Shown: piece after piece, positions 39,504 to 48,845 of the stretch
Layout of the letters: each line of letters starts with the position of its first letter
Position numbering within the stretch: position 1 is the stretch's first letter
From: Sphaerisporangium melleum
GTDB taxonomy: Bacteria; Actinomycetota; Actinomycetes; Streptosporangiales; Streptosporangiaceae
Direction: 5' to 3'
Assembly: GCF_014646695.1 (NCBI RefSeq)
Contig: NZ_BMNT01000040.1
Coordinates: 26,639 to 90,638, forward strand
DNA length: 64,000 bases
Position numbers and translations under genes: made by a program
The notes under the pieces: model-generated
What the model was told of the DNA's origin: nothing
What the model saw: the letters and a program-made list of their open reading frames with translations, nothing else
The model's database searches: none

Positions 39504-40985
39504 ATGACGAGCAGCACTGAGGCCACCTCGAGCACCCCGCAGGTAGCGGTCAACGACATCGGTTCCGAGGAGGCCTTCCTCGCCGCGATCGACGAGACCA
39601 TCAAGTACTTCAACGACGGCGACATCGTCGAAGGCACCGTCGTCAAGGTCGATCGAGACGAGGTCTTGCTCGACATCGGCTACAAGACCGAGGGTGTCAT
39701 CCCCTCGCGCGAGCTCTCGATCAAGCACGATGTCGACCCGGCCGAGGTCGTCGAGGTCGGTGAGCACGTCGAGGCCCTGGTCCTCCAGAAGGAGGACAAG
39801 GAAGGCCGCCTCATCCTGTCCAAGAAGCGCGCCCAGTACGAGCGCGCCTGGGGCACGATCGAGAAGATCAAGGACGAGGACGGCATCGTCACCGGCACGG
39901 TCATCGAGGTCGTCAAGGGCGGTCTGATCCTGGACATCGGCCTGCGCGGCTTCCTGCCCGCCTCGCTGGTCGAGATGCGCCGCGTGCGCGACCTGCAGCC
40001 GTACGTCGGCCGCGAGCTCGAGGCCAAGATCATCGAGCTGGACAAGAACCGCAACAACGTGGTCCTGTCCCGCCGTGCCTGGCTGGAGCAGACCCAGTCG
40101 GAGGTCCGCCAGACCTTCCTCAACACCCTGCAGAAGGGCCAGGTCCGCAAGGGCGTCGTGTCCTCGATCGTCAACTTCGGTGCGTTCGTGGACCTCGGCG
40201 GCGTCGACGGTCTGGTGCACGTCTCCGAGCTCTCCTGGAAGCACATCGACCACCCCTCCGAGGTCGTCGAGGTCGGCCAGGAGGTCACCGTCGAGGTGCT
40301 CGACGTCGACATGGAGCGCGAGCGCGTCTCCCTGTCGCTCAAGGCGACGCAGGAAGACCCCTGGCAGCAGTTCGCCCGCACCCACCAGATCGGCCAGGTC
40401 GTTCCGGGCCGCGTCACCAAGCTGGTGCCGTTCGGCGCGTTCGTCCGCGTCGAGGAGGGCATCGAGGGCCTGGTGCACATCTCCGAGCTGGCCGAGCGCC
40501 ACGTCGAGATCCCCGAGCAGGTCGTCCAGGTCGGCGACGAGATCTTCGTGAAGATCATCGACATCGACCTCGACCGCCGGCGCATCTCGCTGTCGCTCAA
40601 GCAGGCCAACGAGGGTGCCTCGGGTGCCGACGTCGAGTTCGACCCCACGCTGTACGGCATGGCGGCGACCTACGACGACCAGGGCAACTACATCTACCCG
40701 GACGGTTTCGACCCCGAGACCGGCGAGTGGCTCGAGGGCTTCGAGAAGCAGCGCGAGGAGTGGGAGCGGCAGTACGCCGAGGCCCAGACCCGCTTCGAGG
40801 CCCACAAGTCGCAGATCGAGAAGGCTCGCGCGGAAGAGGCCGAGCAGGCCGGCGCCGCGTCGTCCTACTCCGGTGAGACGCCGTCCTCGTCCTCGTCCAG
40901 CGGCTCCGCCTCGACCGGTGGCGCCCTCGCCTCCGACGAGGCGCTGGCCGCTCTGCGCGAGAAGCTGGCGGGCGGCCAGAGCTGA
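39504..40985 (+). CDS. rpsA: 30S ribosomal protein S1
   Basis: The 493-residue protein has four S1 RNA-binding repeats, the usual actinobacterial number. They begin near residues 33 (IVEGTVVKVDRDEVLLDIG), 120 (IVTGTVIEVVKGGLILDIG), 207 (VRKGVVSSIVNFGAFVDLGG) and 292 (VVPGRVTKLVPFGAFVRVEE). A Ser/Ala-rich acidic tail follows. S1 helps the 30S subunit engage mRNAs; leaderless mRNAs depend on it less. A strong terminator follows. Confidence 0.98.
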   Translation: MTSSTEATSSTPQVAVNDIGSEEAFLAAIDETIKYFNDGDIVEGTVVKVDRDEVLLDIGYKTEGVIPSRELSIKHDVDPAEVVEVGEHVEALVLQKEDKEGRLILSKKRAQYERAWGTIEKIKDEDGIVTGTVIEVVKGGLILDIGLRGFLPASLVEMRRVRDLQPYVGRELEAKIIELDKNRNNVVLSRRAWLEQTQSEVRQTFLNTLQKGQVRKGVVSSIVNFGAFVDLGGVDGLVHVSELSWKHIDHPSEVVEVGQEVTVEVLDVDMERERVSLSLKATQEDPWQQFARTHQIGQVVPGRVTKLVPFGAFVRVEEGIEGLVHISELAERHVEIPEQVVQVGDEIFVKIIDIDLDRRRISLSLKQANEGASGADVEFDPTLYGMAATYDDQGNYIYPDGFDPETGEWLEGFEKQREEWERQYAEAQTRFEAHKSQIEKARAEEAEQAGAASSYSGETPSSSSSSGSASTGGALASDEALAALREKLAGGQS

Positions 40986-41394
40986 TGCTCTGCCACTCAC
41001 GGTGAAGACCGGCTGAGAAGGGGCCCCACCTCCGGTGGGGCCCCTTTTCGCTGCTCCGGTCAGCAATCGCCCTCATCCCTGCGCTTCGTGCCTCTTCCAG
41101 CGGCTCTGGTGGGACGGTGCAGGCGGTGCAGGCCCGGCTGGATGCCCCGGACTCCGCACCCTGCGGCCGTCCAGCCGCTCTTCCGGTGGGGAAGGCGGGG
41201 CTTTCCTCCTCGCGCCGTCCGGCGGGCTTCCGGTTCCCGCCGGGAGGAGGCCGGCTTTCCCGCCACTTCCGGCCAGGGCAGACCCTGCGGGGGCTCTCGC
41301 CACGTGGGAGCGGCCTGTGCGCTCCTGTACCGGTCCCTGACAGGACATCCCCCTCCCACGACGTCCACGACTTCCCGGCGCCTACAGTGGGCGG
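40986..41394. other. Intergenic region rpsA-acetyltransferase
   Basis: The 409-bp gap contains the rpsA terminator and, at its right end, a TACAGT box (41383-41388) that ends 6 nt before the acetyltransferase GTG. Open frames in the rest have no ribosome sites or recognisable products. Nothing else is seen. Confidence 0.55.
41018..41048 (+). terminator. Rho-independent terminator after rpsA
   Basis: A perfect 13-bp stem AAGGGGCCCCACC / GGTGGGGCCCCTT with a 3-nt loop runs into TTC about 33 nt after the stop. Confidence 0.93.
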
Positions 41395-41853
41395 GTGACG
41401 CTGATCGAGCGGGCCGTGCCCGACGACGCCGGAGAGATCCTCACCCTTCAGCGGGCCGCGTACGTGACCGAGGCCCAGCTGTACGGGGACCCGTTCATCG
41501 CGCCCCTGGTGGAGTCGCTGGACGCCGTCCGCGAGGCCACGAAGTCGGCGACGGTGCTCAAGGCCGTCGAGGACGGCCGCATCGTCGGGTCGGTGCGCTG
41601 CCGGCGCACCGACCGCACCGGGCTCGTCGGGCGATTGGCGGTGGCCCCCGACCGGTGGGGGCGCGGGCTCGGCACCGCACTGCTGACGGCCGTGGAGGGC
41701 GAGCTGGACGGGCTGGTGGACGCCCTGGACCTGTTCACCGGCCACCTGTCGGAGGGCAACCTGCGGTTGTACCGCAGGCTCGGCTACCGGGAGACCCGGC
41801 GCGAGCGCCTCCACGAGCACCTGACCATGGTCCACCTGCGTAAGGCCACGTAG
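41395..41853 (+). CDS. GNAT-family N-acetyltransferase
   Basis: The 152-residue single-domain GNAT protein has the acetyl-CoA-binding motif A ([21 protein letters not shown]) and motif B ([14 protein letters not shown]). The GTG start is preceded by TACAGT 6 nt upstream, consistent with a leaderless transcript. The substrate (small molecule or protein) is unknown. coaE follows after 22 bp and may be co-transcribed, though coaE also has its own TACGCT box. Confidence 0.88.
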   Translation: MTLIERAVPDDAGEILTLQRAAYVTEAQLYGDPFIAPLVESLDAVREATKSATVLKAVEDGRIVGSVRCRRTDRTGLVGRLAVAPDRWGRGLGTALLTAVEGELDGLVDALDLFTGHLSEGNLRLYRRLGYRETRRERLHEHLTMVHLRKAT

Positions 41854-41875
41854 CGGTTGGCTACGCTTTGCGTCC

Positions 41876-42493
41876 ATGGTGAAGGTCGGGCTCACGGGCG
41901 GCATCGGATCGGGCAAGAGCGAGGTCGCGCGACGGCTCGCGGAGCGCGGCGCGGTGGTCGTCGACGCCGACAAGATCGCGCGTGAGGTCGTGGAGCCCGG
42001 GACGAGCGGGCTCGCGCTGATCGTGACGGAGTTCGGCCCCGAGGTGCTGCGCGAGGACGGCTCGCTCGACCGCGAGCGGCTCGGGAAGATCGTGTTCGCC
42101 GACTCGGCAAAGCTCGCCCGGCTCAACGCCATTGTGCACCCCCGGGTCGGCGAGCGCGTCGCCGAGCTGCAGCGGGCGGCGCCGCCGGATGCCGTGGTGG
42201 TGTACGACGTGCCGCTGCTCGCCGAGAACGGGCTCGCGCCGATGTACGACGTGGTGATCGTGGTCGACGCCTCCGACGCGACGCGCCTGGCCCGCCTCAC
42301 GGGTGCGCGCGGCATGGACGAGCAGGACGCCCTGGCCCGCATCAGGGCACAGGCCTCCCGCGAGGACCGGCTGAAGATCGCCGACATCGTGATCGCGAAC
42401 GAGGGCGACCTGGACGCCCTGGAGGAGCGGGTGTCCGAGGTCTGGGCCCGCCTGTGCGAGCGCCGCGACGCGGCCGAGACCCCCCGGGCGTGA
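41876..42493 (+). CDS. coaE: Dephospho-CoA kinase
   Basis: The 205-residue enzyme phosphorylates dephospho-CoA, the last step of coenzyme A synthesis. P-loop [17 protein letters not shown], the [10 protein letters not shown] motif and [11 protein letters not shown] are diagnostic. It is the short form without the GrpB-like C-terminal domain found in mycobacteria. A TACGCT box ends 8 nt before the ATG. Confidence 0.96.
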   Translation: MVKVGLTGGIGSGKSEVARRLAERGAVVVDADKIAREVVEPGTSGLALIVTEFGPEVLREDGSLDRERLGKIVFADSAKLARLNAIVHPRVGERVAELQRAAPPDAVVVYDVPLLAENGLAPMYDVVIVVDASDATRLARLTGARGMDEQDALARIRAQASREDRLKIADIVIANEGDLDALEERVSEVWARLCERRDAAETPRA

Positions 42494-42552
42494 GACGCGC
42501 TCGGCCGGGCACCGGAGCGGGCCGGAAGTCCGAGGGGCGGGGGAGCGCAGGC

Positions 42553-43743
42553 ATGGTGGACACGCCGCGGCGGCTGGCGCCGCTGGACCGCGTGCGCCTC
42601 GCGGTCCTGGCCGTGGGCGTGGTGTGCGTGGTGACCGGGCTGCTGCCGGTGCGGGCGGCGGTGGGCGGCCTGGAGCGCATCGGGCCGCTGCTGGTGTTCC
42701 TGGTCGCGGTGATCGTCCTGGCCGAGCTCACCAAGGAGGCCGGGGTCTTCGACGTGCTGGCCGGACGGCTGGCGATCATCGGGCGCGGCAACTACGCGGC
42801 GCTGTTCGTGCTCTGTGCGGCGTTCGCGGCGGTCATCACGATCGTGCTGAATCTGGACACGACGGCGGTGCTGCTGACCCCGGTCCTGCTGGCGCTCGCG
42901 CCACGCGCCCGCATGGGGGCGCTGCCGCTCGCCATGACCACGATCTGGTTCGCCAACACCGCGAGCCTGCTCCTGCCGGTGTCCAACCTCACCAACCTGC
43001 TGGCCACCGGCCACGTCGCGCTGCCCACCCGTGAGTTCGCCGTCCGCATGTGGGCTCCGCAGGCCGCGGCCATCGCCGTGACCATGCTGCTGCTGTGGGT
43101 GTTCTACTGGCGGCGTGGCGCACGCGGGCAGGACAGATACCAGCCGCCGCCACCGGTCGCCGTGCCCGACCCGCTGCTGTTCGGGGTCGCGGCCGGCGCC
43201 TGCGTGCTGTTCGCCGCGGCCGTGCTCGCCGGGGTGGAGATCGCCGTGGCCGCCTGCGGCGCGGCCGTCGTGCTCATCGCGGCCTTCGCCTGGCGTGACC
43301 GCGCCAAGCTCACCTGGCGCCTGTTCCCCTGGCAACTGGTGGTCTTCGTGGCCGGGCTGTTCCTGGTGGTCCCCACGCTCAGCCTGTACGGGCTGGACCA
43401 CCTCATGCGGGCCGTCCTCGGCGAGGCGGGCGGCGCCGCCGGGAGCTATCGGGCGGCGGCCGCGGGGGCGGGCCTGGCCAACCTGGTCAACAACCTGCCC
43501 GCCTACTACGCCGGCGAGCGGGTGATCCCGCCGGGCGAGCGCGACCGGCTGCTCGCGCTGCTCATCGGGGCGAACGCCGGCTCGGTGATCACGCCGTGGG
43601 CGTCGGTCGCCACGCTGCTGTGGTTCGAGTGGTGCGGCCGGCGCGGGGTGCGGGTGCCGATCGCGAAGTTCCTGCTCACCGGCGCGCTCCTGGCCGTCGC
43701 CGCCGTCGGCGCCGCGACCGCGGCCCTGCTGCTCACCGCCTGA
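42553..43743 (+). CDS. ArsB/SLC13-type ion transporter
   Basis: The 396-residue membrane protein has about eleven helices in two inverted halves. ITIVLNLDTTAVLLTPVLLAL and TTIWFANTASLLLPVSNLTN match the ArsB/NhaD/SLC13 core, and NLVNNLPAYYAG is the second-half counterpart. It could export arsenite or carry dicarboxylate, sulfate or Na+/H+. There are no ars genes nearby, so arsenic resistance is unproven. The ATG follows gggagcgcagg. Confidence 0.85.
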   Translation: MVDTPRRLAPLDRVRLAVLAVGVVCVVTGLLPVRAAVGGLERIGPLLVFLVAVIVLAELTKEAGVFDVLAGRLAIIGRGNYAALFVLCAAFAAVITIVLNLDTTAVLLTPVLLALAPRARMGALPLAMTTIWFANTASLLLPVSNLTNLLATGHVALPTREFAVRMWAPQAAAIAVTMLLLWVFYWRRGARGQDRYQPPPPVAVPDPLLFGVAAGACVLFAAAVLAGVEIAVAACGAAVVLIAAFAWRDRAKLTWRLFPWQLVVFVAGLFLVVPTLSLYGLDHLMRAVLGEAGGAAGSYRAAAAGAGLANLVNNLPAYYAGERVIPPGERDRLLALLIGANAGSVITPWASVATLLWFEWCGRRGVRVPIAKFLLTGALLAVAAVGAATAALLLTA

Positions 43744-43812
43744 TCGATCGCCCGGCCGGGCCCGCGGGCGGCCGGGCGGAATTGTCGGTGGCGGCGCGTA
43801 GGTTATTCAGGT

Positions 43813-45921
43813 GTGAGGCCGGTAACTGATTTGCAGCGCAAGGTGGCGCCCTTCCAGGTCGTCACCGACATGACCCCGTCCGGTGACCAGCCGGCGGCGA
43901 TCGCCGAGCTCGAGCGGCGCGTCAGAGGGGGCGATAAAGACACCGTCCTGCTCGGCGCCACCGGCACCGGCAAGACGGCCACCGTGGCCTGGCTCATCGA
44001 GCGGCTGCAGCGCCCGGCTCTGGTCATGCAGCCGAACAAGACGCTCGCGGCGCAGTTCGCCAACGAGTTGCGTGAGATGCTGCCCGGCAACGCGGTCGAA
44101 TACTTCGTCTCCTACTACGACTACTACCAGCCCGAGGCGTACGTCCCGCAGACCGACACCTACATCGAGAAGGACTCCTCGATCAACGACGAGGTCGACC
44201 GGCTGCGCCACTCGGCGACCAACTCGCTGCTCACCCGCCGCGACACCGTCGTGGTCGCCTCGGTGTCGTGCATCTACGGCCTCGGCACCCCGCAGGAGTA
44301 CGTCGACCGCATGGTCCGGCTCAAGGTCGGGCAGGAGATCGAGCGCGACCAGCTGCTGCGCCGCCTGGTCGACATGCAGTACAGCCGCAACGACCTCGCC
44401 TTCACCCGGGGCACCTTCCGGGTGCGCGGCGACACCATCGAGGTGATCCCGCAGTACGAAGAGCTCGCGGTGCGCATCGAGATGTTCGGTGACGAGATCG
44501 AGAAGCTCGCGACACTGCACCCGCTCACCGGCGAGGTCATCACCGAGGACGAGGAGCTCTACATCTTCCCGGCCTCCCACTACGTCGCGGGCCCCGAGCG
44601 CATGGAGCGCGCGATCCGCGACATCGAGGCCGAGCTGGCCGACACGCTGGCCACCATGGAGCGGCAGGGCAAGCTGCTGGAGGCCCAGCGGCTGCGCATG
44701 CGCACCACCTACGACATCGAGATGATGCGCCAGGTCGGCACCTGCTCCGGCATCGAGAACTACTCGCGGCACATCGACGGCCGCGCCGCCGGCACGGCGC
44801 CCAACACCCTGCTCGACTACTTCCCCGAAGACTTCATCCTGGTCCTGGACGAGTCACACCAGACCGTCCCGCAGATCGGCGCGATGTACGAAGGGGACGC
44901 CTCGCGCAAGCGCACCCTGGTCGATCACGGCTTCCGCCTGCCGTCCGCGATGGACAACCGCCCGCTCAAGTGGGAGGAGTTCCTGGAGCGCATCGGGCAG
45001 ACCGTCTACCTGTCGGCCACCCCCGGCTCCTACGAGCTGGGCCGCAGCGGGGGCGACGTGGTCGAGCAGGTGATCCGCCCGACCGGGCTGGTCGATCCCG
45101 AGGTGGTCGTCAAGCCGACCAAGGGGCAGATCGACGACCTGGTCCACGAGATCCGCGAGCGCGCCGAGAAGGACGAGCGCGTCCTGGTCACCACGCTGAC
45201 CAAGAAGATGTCCGAAGACCTCACCGACTACCTCCTCGAGCTCGGCATCCGGGTGCGCTACCTGCACAGCGAGGTCGACACGCTGCGCCGCATCGAGCTG
45301 CTCCGCGAGCTGCGCATGGGCGAGTTCGACGTGCTCGTCGGCATCAACCTGCTGCGCGAGGGCCTCGACCTGCCCGAGGTGTCGCTGGTCGCCATCCTGG
45401 ACGCCGACAAGGAGGGGTTCCTGCGCAGCGAGACCTCGCTGATCCAGACGATCGGGCGTGCGGCGCGTAACGTCTCCGGCCAGGTCCACATGTACGCCGA
45501 CCGGGTGACGCCGTCCATGGAGCGTGCGATCGACGAGACCAACCGGCGCCGGGCCAAGCAGATCGCCTACAACGAGGCGAACGGCATCGACCCGCAGCCG
45601 CTCCGCAAGAAGATCGCCGACATCCTCGACTCGCTGGCACGCGAGGACGCCGACACCGACCGGCTGATCGGCGGCGGGCGCCAGCAGAGCCGCGGCAAGG
45701 CCCCCGTCCCGGGGTTGTCGGCCCGCCAGTCCGGCCAGCACGCCAAGACCATCGTCGGCGAGATGCCCCGGGCTCAGCTCGAGTCGCTGGTTCAGTCGCT
45801 CACCGAGCAGATGCACACCGCCGCCGCCGACCTGCAGTTCGAGGTGGCCGCCCGGCTGCGCGACGAGATCAAGGAGCTCAAGCGCGAACTCCGCGACATG
45901 CACGAGGCCGGCGTCCACTGA
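43813..45921 (+). CDS. uvrB: Excinuclease ABC subunit B
   Basis: The 702-residue nucleotide-excision-repair helicase loads damaged DNA for UvrC. Helicase motifs: [18 protein letters not shown], the beta-hairpin [31 protein letters not shown] and QTIGRAARN. The C-terminal UVR motif ([20 protein letters not shown]) is present. The GTG start has a TAGGTT box 8 nt upstream and no ribosome site. A hairpin ends the gene. Confidence 0.98.
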   Translation: MRPVTDLQRKVAPFQVVTDMTPSGDQPAAIAELERRVRGGDKDTVLLGATGTGKTATVAWLIERLQRPALVMQPNKTLAAQFANELREMLPGNAVEYFVSYYDYYQPEAYVPQTDTYIEKDSSINDEVDRLRHSATNSLLTRRDTVVVASVSCIYGLGTPQEYVDRMVRLKVGQEIERDQLLRRLVDMQYSRNDLAFTRGTFRVRGDTIEVIPQYEELAVRIEMFGDEIEKLATLHPLTGEVITEDEELYIFPASHYVAGPERMERAIRDIEAELADTLATMERQGKLLEAQRLRMRTTYDIEMMRQVGTCSGIENYSRHIDGRAAGTAPNTLLDYFPEDFILVLDESHQTVPQIGAMYEGDASRKRTLVDHGFRLPSAMDNRPLKWEEFLERIGQTVYLSATPGSYELGRSGGDVVEQVIRPTGLVDPEVVVKPTKGQIDDLVHEIRERAEKDERVLVTTLTKKMSEDLTDYLLELGIRVRYLHSEVDTLRRIELLRELRMGEFDVLVGINLLREGLDLPEVSLVAILDADKEGFLRSETSLIQTIGRAARNVSGQVHMYADRVTPSMERAIDETNRRRAKQIAYNEANGIDPQPLRKKIADILDSLAREDADTDRLIGGGRQQSRGKAPVPGLSARQSGQHAKTIVGEMPRAQLESLVQSLTEQMHTAAADLQFEVAARLRDEIKELKRELRDMHEAGVH

Positions 45922-45938
45922 CCCACCGACCCCGCCAT

Positions 45939-45976
45939 GGCGCCTCCGCCACCTGATCCGTCAGGGCGGCGGCGCC
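45939..45976. terminator. Terminator between uvrB and the DUF4126 gene
   Basis: The stem GGCGCCTCCGCC / GGCGGCGGCGCC, with one mismatch, continues into an inner CTGA/TCAG pairing. It lies 18 nt past the uvrB stop and serves the convergent genes. Confidence 0.75.
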
Positions 45977-46021
45977 GCGGGCGGGTCCGATGAGGCTGGG
46001 CCGGCACCCGCGAGTGGAAGG

Positions 46022-46116
46022 TCAGCGGGTGACCTTACGCAGGTCCAGGTCGATGTCCACGTCGAAGCCGATGGTGGTCTTCAGCCGGCCGCGGTGGATG
46101 CCGGTCCCTGAGACGT
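46022..46116 (-). other. Coding-like tail in a shifted frame behind the DUF4126 gene
   Basis: Beyond the DUF4126 stop, the frame two bases off stays open for about 31 codons with almost only G or C in third positions, ending at a TGA at 46024-46022. It encodes a protein-like stretch (RLKTTIGFDVDIDLDLRKV). It has no start codon. Removing one base near 46117-46120 would fuse it to the upstream gene. It is either the true C-terminus (frameshift or sequencing error) or a decayed gene remnant. Confidence 0.45.
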
Positions 46117-46776
46117 GCTCTCACCGTCCATCGCCATCTTGCCACGCTGCGTGACTTCGCGCAGGCGGCCGGGGGGATCGGGGGAGGTGCGGCGGGCGGC
46201 TCTGCGGGCGCGGAGCCGGCGCACCCGGCGCAGGGCCCACCAGGTGGGGACGGCGAGCACGACCAGCGCCACGACGACGAGCACCGGGAAGAAGACGGCC
46301 ACCAGGCTCATGCCGAGCGCCCCGGCGTCCTCGACCGTGCTCACCACCGGGGCGCCGGCCCCGGCCGTGGAGACGTTGACCACCGGCCGGGCCGTGGCCT
46401 TCATCACATGCACGGCGAGGGCGATGCCGATGCCGAGCACCCAGCTCACCCACGGGTGCCCGCTCATCCACGCCGAGTGGTCGAACCGCTCGGCCGCCTG
46501 GGTGGCGGTGAACACCACGCCGCCGGCGGCCGGCCGCACCGCCGTCTGGATCATGTCGTTGACGTGGTCGACGACCGGCACCTTGTCGAGCACCAGCTCG
46601 GCGGCCAGCAGCACGCCGATGATCGCCAGCACCCAGCCGTCGCCCAGCCAGGCGTAGTCGTGCGGCAGCCGCACCGCGTCGGTGAGGTTGGCCAGCACGC
46701 CGACCACCAGCAGCGGAATGTAGGCGTTCAGCCCCGCCGCCGTGGACAGCCCGAGACCGGTCAGCGCCGCGAGCAT
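46081..46776 (-). CDS. DUF4126 membrane protein
   Basis: The 231-residue protein has about five membrane helices, starting LTGLGLSTAAGLNAYIPLLV. The family core is VLDKVPVVDHVNDMIQTAVR followed by PAAGGVVFTA. The family function is unknown. The ATG at 46776 has aaggggg 8 nt upstream and places the first helix at the N-terminus. The last dozen codons use more A/T in third positions than the rest, and a better coding frame continues past the stop, so the real C-terminus may differ. Confidence 0.82.
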   Translation of the reverse strand: MLAALTGLGLSTAAGLNAYIPLLVVGVLANLTDAVRLPHDYAWLGDGWVLAIIGVLLAAELVLDKVPVVDHVNDMIQTAVRPAAGGVVFTATQAAERFDHSAWMSGHPWVSWVLGIGIALAVHVMKATARPVVNVSTAGAGAPVVSTVEDAGALGMSLVAVFFPVLVVVALVVLAVPTWWALRRVRRLRARRAARRTSPDPPGRLREVTQRGKMAMDGESTSQGPASTAAG

Positions 46777-47237
46777 CGCGGTTCCCCCTTCCCCGTTCCC
46801 CATGGAAGAAGACGAACGACCCGCTGCCCTTCGTTCCCGCCGCCAAGCATCCGGAAGGCGACCCATGTCCATGTTCCGGCGAAAGCGAAGAGCCGGCGGC
46901 AGGGAGCGCAGGTGGCGAATATCACCAGGAGGCCGGGGAAACCGGAAGCCGCTTCTCCTGACGGGTGCGCCGTGGCTTGGACCCGCCCGTAGAGCGCCCT
47001 ACTGCGCAGAGGTGGCGGGGAGCGCAGGAGGGCCGACGTCGCCAGGAGATCGGCGGAAGGCAGGGGCCCGAAGTCGCCCGGCGCATCGTGCACCTGTGCG
47101 GCCCGCTGCCGCTCGCCCTGTGGTGCGCCGGATCCCGGCCGGCCGCGGGTCAGGGGACCGGGGCCCTCCGGAAAGGTACGCCGGGGCGAGACGGGCCACG
47201 TAGAGCTTCTCAGGGGCAGCCCGCGGGTAGCGCCGTC
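46777..47237. other. Gene-free stretch between DUF4126 and nitronate monooxygenase genes
   Basis: This 461-bp stretch shows no open frame with a ribosome site, recognisable product or consistent codon use. It should hold the promoter of the DUF4126 gene near 46780-46900 and the 3' end of the minus-strand oxygenase message. Confidence 0.5.
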
Positions 47238-48401
47238 TCACCGGGGCGGGCGGCCGGTGGGCCGGGTGCCGGTGAGGCGGGTGAGGCGGGTGACGGCGGT
47301 GGTGAACTCGGCGATCATCTCGTCGGCGACCTGGCGGGCGGGACGGACCCGGTCGAGCTGACCGACCACCTGGCCGACGAAGTGGTTCACCAGTTCCTGG
47401 GCGCCCGGCTCGCCCTTCTCGGCGGCGTCCGCGATGCGGGCCAGCGCACCCTCGGCCAGCAGGATCTGCAGCGGCATCGGCAACGGGCCCGGGCTCTCGG
47501 GCGCATCGTCCCACTCCTCGGTCCAGGCGGACACGAGCTGCCGGGCCGGTTTTCCGGTGCGCGACCGCGAGCGTACGGTGTCCAGCGAGCCGGCGGCGAG
47601 CAGCTTCCGCTTGACCACCGCGGGCGTCTCGGCCTCCTCGGTGGTCAGCCAGACCGAGCCGCACCACACACCGGCCGCGCCGAGGGCCAGCGCGGCGGCC
47701 ATCTGCCGTCCGTTGGCGATCCCGCCCGCCGCGAGCACCGGGACGGGCGCGACCGCGTCCACGACCTGTGGCACCAGGACCATCGTGGCGACCTCGCCGG
47801 TGTGGCCGCCGGCCTCGGTGCCCTGGGCGACGATCAGATCGGCACCGGCGGCGACCTGACGGCGGGCGTGCTCCACGGTGCCGACCAGGGCGGCGATCGG
47901 CACCCCGGCCGCGCGGGTCCTGTCCACCATCTCGGCGGGCGGCGGGCCGAGCCCGCCCGCGACCAGCCGGACCGGGTGCCGCAGGGCGACGTCGACCAGT
48001 CCGGTGGCTCCGGACGAGGTGACCCTGCGGCCGACCTCGTCCGGCGGCCCGCCCACGGAGTCGGGGGTGAAGCGCCTGCCTCCGCCCACGCCGTACTTGG
48101 CGAACAGGTGGGCGACGAAGTCGCGGTGCACGTCGGGGATGTGTTCCATCAGCCGGGCCGCCGGATCGGCGGCCGCCCGGTCGAGACGCCGGGGGACGAG
48201 CACGCTCACCCCGTACGGCCGGCCGTGCACCTGCCGGTCGAGCCAGGAGAGCTTGCGGTCGAGTTGCCCGGGGGAGCAGGCGGCCGCACCGAGTACGCCG
48301 AACCCGCCCGCGTTGGTCACCGCGGCGACCACCTCACGGCTGTGGCTGAAGGCGAACAGGGGGAACTCGACGCCGAACATCTGAGCGATCTCCGAGCGCA
48401 T
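47238..48401 (-). CDS. Nitronate monooxygenase-family flavoprotein
   Basis: The 387-residue FMN TIM-barrel protein is of the NMO/2-nitropropane dioxygenase family. Features: N-terminal FGVEFPLFAFSHSREVVAAV, VTNAGGFGVLGA, the FMN-phosphate region VAQGTEAGGHTGEVATMVLV, and VLAAGGIANGRQMAAALALG followed by GVWCGSVWLTTEE. The insertion around residues 80-110 (RFTPDSVGGPP) and the long C-terminus differ from the classic class-I enzymes, so it may act on another substrate. No strong ribosome site is seen before the ATG at 48401; the frame is open further upstream but without coding character. Confidence 0.88.
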   Translation of the reverse strand: MRSEIAQMFGVEFPLFAFSHSREVVAAVTNAGGFGVLGAAACSPGQLDRKLSWLDRQVHGRPYGVSVLVPRRLDRAAADPAARLMEHIPDVHRDFVAHLFAKYGVGGGRRFTPDSVGGPPDEVGRRVTSSGATGLVDVALRHPVRLVAGGLGPPPAEMVDRTRAAGVPIAALVGTVEHARRQVAAGADLIVAQGTEAGGHTGEVATMVLVPQVVDAVAPVPVLAAGGIANGRQMAAALALGAAGVWCGSVWLTTEEAETPAVVKRKLLAAGSLDTVRSRSRTGKPARQLVSAWTEEWDDAPESPGPLPMPLQILLAEGALARIADAAEKGEPGAQELVNHFVGQVVGQLDRVRPARQVADEMIAEFTTAVTRLTRLTGTRPTGRPPR

Positions 48402-48845
48402 GCCGTGACGGTAACCCGCCGGTCCGCCCCGGTCCAGGCCTGCCCGCTCGGCCCACCGCGGCCGGTGGCGCGGGCGAGGCCGGCGGTACCCGGGTCGCTC
48501 GTCGTGCAGGGCGCGGGCTCGTGGTCCGGTGGCCCGGGCGTCCACCAGGTGCTCCTCGTACGCCCGCGTGGGCCATCGGCGGCCTGTGCCAGGTGGACGA
48601 GAACGTCCGCGCGGGAGCGTGACGGGCGGCGTTGGTGAGCGACTCCGCATGCGCGCGCGAGCCGGGCCGTGCGGGGCGGCGGTTCGCCGCCCCGCGTGCT
48701 GCGTGGGGCCGGCTTCAGTGTCCCCTCGCCTGGGCCCCGGGCGGCGCTGCGTGGGTGGCCCGGCGATGACAAGGGACGCGCTAGGCGGGGGGCCCGGGGA
48801 TGCCGGCGGCCGCGCTACGTCGTGGCCCGGTGGGGAGCCGGGCGA
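48402..48845. other. Gene-free stretch between two minus-strand genes
   Basis: The 444-bp gap contains a strong hairpin (48671-48695) downstream of the acyltransferase gene and presumably the promoter of the oxygenase gene. Overlapping open frames on both strands lack start signals and protein-like sequence. Confidence 0.5.
48671..48695 (-). terminator. Terminator hairpin after the hexapeptide acyltransferase
   Basis: A perfect 11-bp stem GCGGGGCGGCG / CGCCGCCCCGC with a 3-nt loop lies about 150 nt beyond the stop of the minus-strand acyltransferase gene. There is no T-tract. Confidence 0.5.

Noticed and set aside
40597..43401. A 934-codon minus-strand frame across rpsA, the acetyltransferase, coaE and the transporter
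   Set aside because: It spans several certain plus-strand genes and shows no domain; a shadow of high-GC codon use.
46400..47100. Plus-strand frames opposite and after the DUF4126 gene
   Set aside because: They read as antisense shadow or Arg/Gly-rich noise; the minus-strand membrane protein explains the first part.
48402..48845. Several 80-150 codon frames on both strands
   Set aside because: None has a ribosome site, a protein-like composition or similarity to a known family; the region is GC-rich spacer with a terminator hairpin.
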